This document shows positions 32,468 to 35,967 of a DNA stretch of 35,967 nt, in pieces; the stretch's first letter is position 1, and each line of letters opens with the position of its first letter. The translations under genes were made by a program, and so were the position numbers. This DNA is from Polaromonas sp. (GTDB lineage: Bacteria > Pseudomonadota > Gammaproteobacteria > Burkholderiales > Burkholderiaceae_C). The notes below the pieces were generated by a model. The model saw only the letters and a program-made list of their open reading frames with translations, was not told the DNA's origin and searched no databases. Where the stretch lies: the NCBI GenBank assembly GCA_028292745.1, contig JAQGLT010000125.1:1-35967 (forward strand), read 5' to 3'.

Positions 32468-32914
32468 ATGCTGAAAAACATCCCTGCCCTTCTCACCCCT
32501 GACGCGCTGCACGCGCTGGCCAGCATGGGGCATGGCGACGACGTGGCGATCGTCGATGCGAATTTTCCGGCGGCCAGCCTGGCCCGGCAAGGTCAGGCCC
32601 AGCTGGTGCCGCTGGCCGGCGCAGGCGCCACCGAGGCACTGCGGGCGGTCCTGCAGCTGATGCCGCTTGACGACTTCGTGCCGCATGCCGCCTGGACCAT
32701 GGAGGTGGTGGGGGATGCCGCCGCCATCCCCGAGCCGGTGGCTGAATTCGCCGGCGTGCTGCTGCAGTCGGGCGAGCGTCCCGCACTCCCATTGGAACGC
32801 TTTGCCTTCTATGAGCGCGCCCGGCACGCTTTTTTGATACTGCAGACCCAGGAGATGCGCAAGTACGGCAACATCCTGCTGCGCAAGGGCGTGATCGCCA
32901 GCGACCCGGAATGA
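32468..32914 (+). CDS. RbsD/FucU-family sugar mutarotase
   Basis: A 148-residue protein of the RbsD/FucU fold. The catalytic His22 is in ASMGHGDDVAIVDANFPA, and the C-terminal stretch RKYGNILLRKGV is typical of FucU. Such enzymes speed the conversion between sugar anomers, feeding anomer-specific dehydrogenases. It is divergent from the AKR/lactonase pair and starts a plus-strand series of regulator, aldolase and TRAP transporter. FucU and RbsD are hard to separate; the neighbours favour FucU-like activity on a deoxy sugar. Confidence 0.92.
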   Translation: MLKNIPALLTPDALHALASMGHGDDVAIVDANFPAASLARQGQAQLVPLAGAGATEALRAVLQLMPLDDFVPHAAWTMEVVGDAAAIPEPVAEFAGVLLQSGERPALPLERFAFYERARHAFLILQTQEMRKYGNILLRKGVIASDPE

Positions 32915-32918
32915 CCGC

Positions 32919-33626
32919 ATGAGCCCTGTTCCCCACGCGCCTCCGGTCAGCCTGCGCGCCCAGGCTTACCAGAGTTTCCAGCAGCAGATCGTTGATGCCA
33001 ACATACGCGCCGGCCAGTTTGTGTCGCAGCGCGAATTGATGCAGCTGCTGGACATGCCGCTGGGCGCGGTGCGCGAACTGATTCCACGACTCGAAGCCGA
33101 GGGGCTGGTCAAAACCGTGCCGCAGCGCGGCCTGCAGGTAGCCCATGTTGACCTGAAGCTGATCAACAACGCCTTCCAGCTGCGCCTGCTGCTGGAGCGC
33201 GAGGCAGCCAGCCGGTTTGTCTCGGTGATAGCCGACCGTGACCTGGCTGCGATCGAGCTGGCGCACCTGGAAATTGTGCGGCGGGCACGCGGCAGCGTTA
33301 TTGACGCCAGCCTCCTCAAGGATGCCACCGCGGTGGACTGGGGCCTGCATGACCTGATGATCGACACCTTGGGCAATGAGCTGATTTCCGAGGTCTACCG
33401 CATCAACAGCCTGCGGGTTCGGCTGATCAAGCTCGAAGGCTCGACCCTTTCGCCGGAGGTGCTGATTCCTGCCATGGAAGAGCACCTTTGGTTCATTGAA
33501 GCCCTCAAGCGGCGCGACGCGCAAGCCGTCGTTGAACGCCTGAGCCACCACATCGAGAGCGCGCACCGCCGCGTGCTCGGACTGCCAAGGCCGGACATGC
33601 CCTGGTCACTGGAGACCCATAAATGA
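32919..33626 (+). CDS. GntR-family regulator (FCD subfamily) of the sugar locus
   Basis: A 235-residue GntR/FCD regulator: winged helix at about residues 10-75 (YQSFQQQIVDANIRAGQFVS, LMQLLDMPLGAVRELIPRLE, GLVKTVPQRGLQVAHVD) and a helical FCD effector domain to about 225, with HDLMIDTLGNELISEVYRIN and HHIESAHRRVLG. It lies only five bases after the mutarotase stop and overlaps the next gene's ATG by four bases (ATGA), so it is transcribed and translated with the pathway it probably controls. The ligand is likely a pathway intermediate such as a keto-deoxy acid. Confidence 0.92.
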   Translation: MSPVPHAPPVSLRAQAYQSFQQQIVDANIRAGQFVSQRELMQLLDMPLGAVRELIPRLEAEGLVKTVPQRGLQVAHVDLKLINNAFQLRLLLEREAASRFVSVIADRDLAAIELAHLEIVRRARGSVIDASLLKDATAVDWGLHDLMIDTLGNELISEVYRINSLRVRLIKLEGSTLSPEVLIPAMEEHLWFIEALKRRDAQAVVERLSHHIESAHRRVLGLPRPDMPWSLETHK

Positions 33627-34579
33627 CAGAATCCCGCCCTCTTCCCGCCGCCGGCGCTGCCAGCTCCGAAGCGTTTCGCGGCATCTGGCCAGCGCTGCTG
33701 ACGCCGCTCACGCCCGAGCTCGGCATCGACCACGACAAGCTGGCCGGTCACTGCAAAAACCTGATCGCCAGCGGCTGCCCGGGCGTGACGGCCTTCGGCA
33801 CCACTGGCGAAGGGCCCTCGTTCTCGCTGGCAGAGCGCCGCGACGCCATCGACCGGCTGATCGGCAACGGGATTGCGCCCGCGCAGATCATGGTGTCCAC
33901 CAGCTGCGCGGCGCTGCCCGAAACGCTGGCGCTGACGCGCCATGCCGTGAACGCCGGGGTGCATGGCTGCCTGATGCTGCCGCCGTTTTTTCTCAAGGGC
34001 GTGTCCGACCAGGGCGTGATCGACTGCTACCGCTATGTGCTCGACGCCATGGGCAGCGACCTGCCCCGGCTCAGGCTGTACCTGTACCACATCCCCCAGG
34101 TAACCGGCGTGGGCCTATCCCACCACGTCATTGGCACGTTGAAAGCCATGTACCCCGACACCATCCTTGGCATCAAGGACAGCGCCTGCTCAACCGCCCA
34201 TTCCATCGGGCTGGCCGAGGCATTCATGCAGCGCCTGACGGTGTACGTCGGCTTTGAGCCCGATCTGCCCGAGATGGGCCGGCGCGGCAGCCTAGGGGCC
34301 ATCAGCGGCCTGGCCAATTTCATGCCGCGCCTGGTCCACCGCTTGGTGACCCAACCGGACGCCCCCGCCACGCCGTCCGAGCGCCAACGCGTCATCGAGC
34401 TGATCAAGCTGCTGGACAGCTATTCGCTGATGCCCGCGCTCAAGGGAATCATGGCCGTGCTGAGCGGCGACGCTGCGTGGCTGCGGGTGCGCCCACCGCT
34501 GGTCGCCTTGACAGCCGATGAATTCAAAACGCTCGAAAAAACCATTCAAGACTTCGGCATTCATCCAGAATCCGATTGA
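33623..34579 (+). CDS. dihydrodipicolinate synthase (DHDPS/NAL) family aldolase or dehydratase
   Basis: A 318-residue class I aldolase-superfamily barrel. It has GTTGEGPSFSLAERRDAIDR near the N-terminus, the active Tyr155 (RLYLYHIPQ) and Schiff-base Lys185 (ILGIKDSACS). The replacement of the synthase-type third motif and the sugar-locus context argue against lysine biosynthesis and for a 2-keto-3-deoxy sugar acid aldolase or dehydratase. It overlaps the regulator gene by four bases, and the TRAP receptor gene follows after 68 bases. The exact substrate is open; a dehydratase to make the keto-deoxy acid is not in the window. Confidence 0.92.
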   Translation: MTESRPLPAAGAASSEAFRGIWPALLTPLTPELGIDHDKLAGHCKNLIASGCPGVTAFGTTGEGPSFSLAERRDAIDRLIGNGIAPAQIMVSTSCAALPETLALTRHAVNAGVHGCLMLPPFFLKGVSDQGVIDCYRYVLDAMGSDLPRLRLYLYHIPQVTGVGLSHHVIGTLKAMYPDTILGIKDSACSTAHSIGLAEAFMQRLTVYVGFEPDLPEMGRRGSLGAISGLANFMPRLVHRLVTQPDAPATPSERQRVIELIKLLDSYSLMPALKGIMAVLSGDAAWLRVRPPLVALTADEFKTLEKTIQDFGIHPESD

Positions 34580-34647
34580 AGCCGGCCCACAAACCGGTTC
34601 GCCCGCCTTTGACAACCTCACCACTACAAACCGCCAAGGAGACAACC

Positions 34648-35655
34648 ATGAAGACTTCCCTGCTGCGCCGCACCCTGCTGGCCACCGCTTCCGCCGTCAT
34701 GCTGATGGGCGCGATACTGCCCGCCGCGCAGGCCCAGAACAAGGTGCTGCTGCGCGTTTCGACGCCAGCCGTGCCCGACGACTGGCATGCCAAGATGTGG
34801 ACGGTGTTCAAGGACACCCTGGAAAAATCCGCCCCCGGCGAGTTCGACGTGCAGATCAACCTGAACGCCACCTTGTTCAAGCAGGGCACCGAGCCGACCG
34901 CCATGGCGCGCGGCAACCTGGAGCTGTCGTCGATTTCGGCCTTCGACATCGCCAAGCTGGTGCCCGAGTTCTCGATCTTCACCGCCGGCTACGTCATCCG
35001 CGACCCGGCGCACCAGCAAAAAGTGTTCAACGGCCCCATCGGCACCGAGATGTTCAAAACCGTGGCCGAGAAGATGGACGTGACGCCGCTGTCCACCGTG
35101 TACCTGGGCACCCGGCAGATCAACCTGCGCGACGCCCGCAATGTCAAGGTGCCGGCAGACCTCAAGGGCGTGAAGCTGCGCATGCCCGGCTCCAAGGAAT
35201 GGCTGTTCCTGGGCGAGGCGCTGGGCGCGACCGCCACGCCGCTGGCCTTCGGCGAGGTGTACCTGGGCCTGAAGACCGGCACCATCGACGGCCAGGACAA
35301 TCCGCTGCCTTCGGTGCGCGCCGCCAAGTTCTACGAGGTCACCAAGCAGATCGTCATGACCAGCCACCTGGTGGACGGCATCTTCATTGCCATCTCCAAC
35401 AAAGCCTTCAACGCCATGACCCCGGCCCAAAAGCAGAAGGTCACGGCGGCGGCGCAGGCGGCGGCAAGCTACAACAACGAGAACCGCCTGAAGGAAGAAG
35501 GCCAGCTGGTCGATTTCTTCAAGCAGCAGGGCCTGCAGGTCACCACGCCCGACGTGGAGGCATTCCGCAAGTCGGTGCAAACGACCTACCAGAACTCCGA
35601 TTACGCCAAGGTCTGGCCCAAGGGACTGCTGGAGCGCATCAATGCGACCCAATAA
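34648..35655 (+). CDS. TRAP transporter substrate-binding protein (DctP family)
   Basis: A 335-residue DctP-type receptor. The start has AAGGAGA about six bases upstream, with a classic signal peptide (LLRRTLLATASAVMLMGAIL, cleavage near AAQAQ). The binding domain includes WHAKMWTVFKDTLEKSAPGE, INLNATLFKQGTEPTAMARG and the family landmark LKGVKLRMPGSKEWLFLGEA with its conserved Arg that binds the carboxylate of the ligand. GEVYLGLKTGTIDGQDNPL is also typical. TRAP receptors bind organic and sugar acids. It follows the aldolase gene, and its membrane partner begins 31 bases on, so it supplies the sugar acid locus. Confidence 0.95.
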   Translation: MKTSLLRRTLLATASAVMLMGAILPAAQAQNKVLLRVSTPAVPDDWHAKMWTVFKDTLEKSAPGEFDVQINLNATLFKQGTEPTAMARGNLELSSISAFDIAKLVPEFSIFTAGYVIRDPAHQQKVFNGPIGTEMFKTVAEKMDVTPLSTVYLGTRQINLRDARNVKVPADLKGVKLRMPGSKEWLFLGEALGATATPLAFGEVYLGLKTGTIDGQDNPLPSVRAAKFYEVTKQIVMTSHLVDGIFIAISNKAFNAMTPAQKQKVTAAAQAAASYNNENRLKEEGQLVDFFKQQGLQVTTPDVEAFRKSVQTTYQNSDYAKVWPKGLLERINATQ

Positions 35656-35686
35656 GCAGCGACAAACACGCCTGAGCTGAAACATC

Positions 35687-35967
35687 ATGAGAAGCTGGCT
35701 CCAGAAATCCGCCAACGTGATTGGCGGCGGCCTTTTCCTGACCCTGTTCATCGTGTTCGTGATCCAGGTCACGGCGCGCTTCGGCTTCAACAAGCCGATG
35801 GCGTGGACCGATGAAGCCGCCGTGATCCTCTATGTCTGGGCGATCCTGTGGGCCGCCGCCTTCGTGGTGCCCGAGCGCGAGCACGTGGTGTTCGACCTGC
35901 TCTGGAACAGCGTGGGCCAGCGCGCCCGGCAGGTGATGCAGATCGTCGGCAACCTGATGATCGGCGG
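35687..35967 (+). CDS. TRAP transporter small permease (DctQ family), 3' truncated by window end
   Basis: The visible 93 residues begin MRSWLQKSANVIGGGLFLTL and form the first two of four expected helices (about residues 10-30 and 43-62). It has the DctQ-like stretch WTDEAAVILYVWAILWAAAF and then REHVVFDLLWNSVG, which resembles the family's RxHVxxD loop pattern. The frame is open through the window end. The large permease (DctM) is expected just downstream. No strong ribosome binding site is visible, so translation may be coupled to the receptor gene. Confidence 0.92.
   Translation, partial: MRSWLQKSANVIGGGLFLTLFIVFVIQVTARFGFNKPMAWTDEAAVILYVWAILWAAAFVVPEREHVVFDLLWNSVGQRARQVMQIVGNLMIG

Noticed and set aside
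34624..35793. 389-codon minus-strand open frame over the TRAP genes
   Set aside because: It is the antisense of the clear DctP gene, Leu/Val/Gly/Arg-rich, and has no domain; a high-GC shadow.

Overview
The window reads as chromosomal DNA of a Comamonadaceae betaproteobacterium (Burkholderiales), most like Polaromonas. The clues are the high-GC coding style of most of the window, Bug/TctC-type and TRAP-type uptake proteins, the gene families present, and a dispersed short repeat with an AGCAGCTAT core of a kind I associate with that family. The genus is an inference from recall; no search was run.

Layout. (1) 1-5.4 kb is an accessory catabolic segment, visibly more A+T-rich than the rest. It has an IS5-type transposase remnant at its left edge and a 107-bp MITE-like inverted-repeat element at its right edge. 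It holds a Bug solute-binding protein divergent from a GntR/FCD regulator, an alpha/beta hydrolase, a fumarylacetoacetate-hydrolase-family enzyme and a ModA-like binding protein whose signal peptide appears frameshifted. A LysR regulator follows. (2) 6.5-14.6 kb is an iron and heme block: HNH protein, bacterioferritin, a Fur-box-preceded TonB-dependent siderophore receptor, PiuC-type dioxygenase, an FMN alpha-hydroxy-acid oxidase, then a second Fur-like box with bfd, a 21-residue membrane mini-ORF, tonB, exbB, exbD and hemP. (3) 14.6-21.3 kb is housekeeping: a GlcG/HbpS protein, a Bax-inhibitor-1 protein, and the minus-strand run surE-pcm-nlpD-rlmD divergent from a quinone-oxidoreductase-like gene. 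(4) 21.3-24.7 kb holds poorly known genes. The main pair is a proline-rich single-pass membrane protein and a TAXI-type binding protein, and both end in the same cysteine motif CPx5LGxC. (5) 24.7-27.0 kb is an arsenic locus (arsC divergent from arsR-arsB), followed by a PAS/PAS hybrid histidine kinase, an RNase HI-like protein and a GNAT acetyltransferase. (6) 30.5-35.97 kb is a sugar-acid catabolic locus resembling oxidative L-fucose-type pathways: aldose dehydrogenase-like AKR and lactonase-like amidohydrolase on one strand; FucU mutarotase, GntR, DHDPS-family aldolase and a TRAP transporter (cut by the window end) on the other.

The most notable observations are the CPx5LGxC protein pair with no transporter permease beside it, a six-copy dispersed repeat of which two copies lie in frame inside rlmD and pcm, the MITE-like element, the apparent signal-peptide frameshift, and the mini-ORF between bfd and tonB. 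No tRNA, rRNA or CRISPR array was seen.
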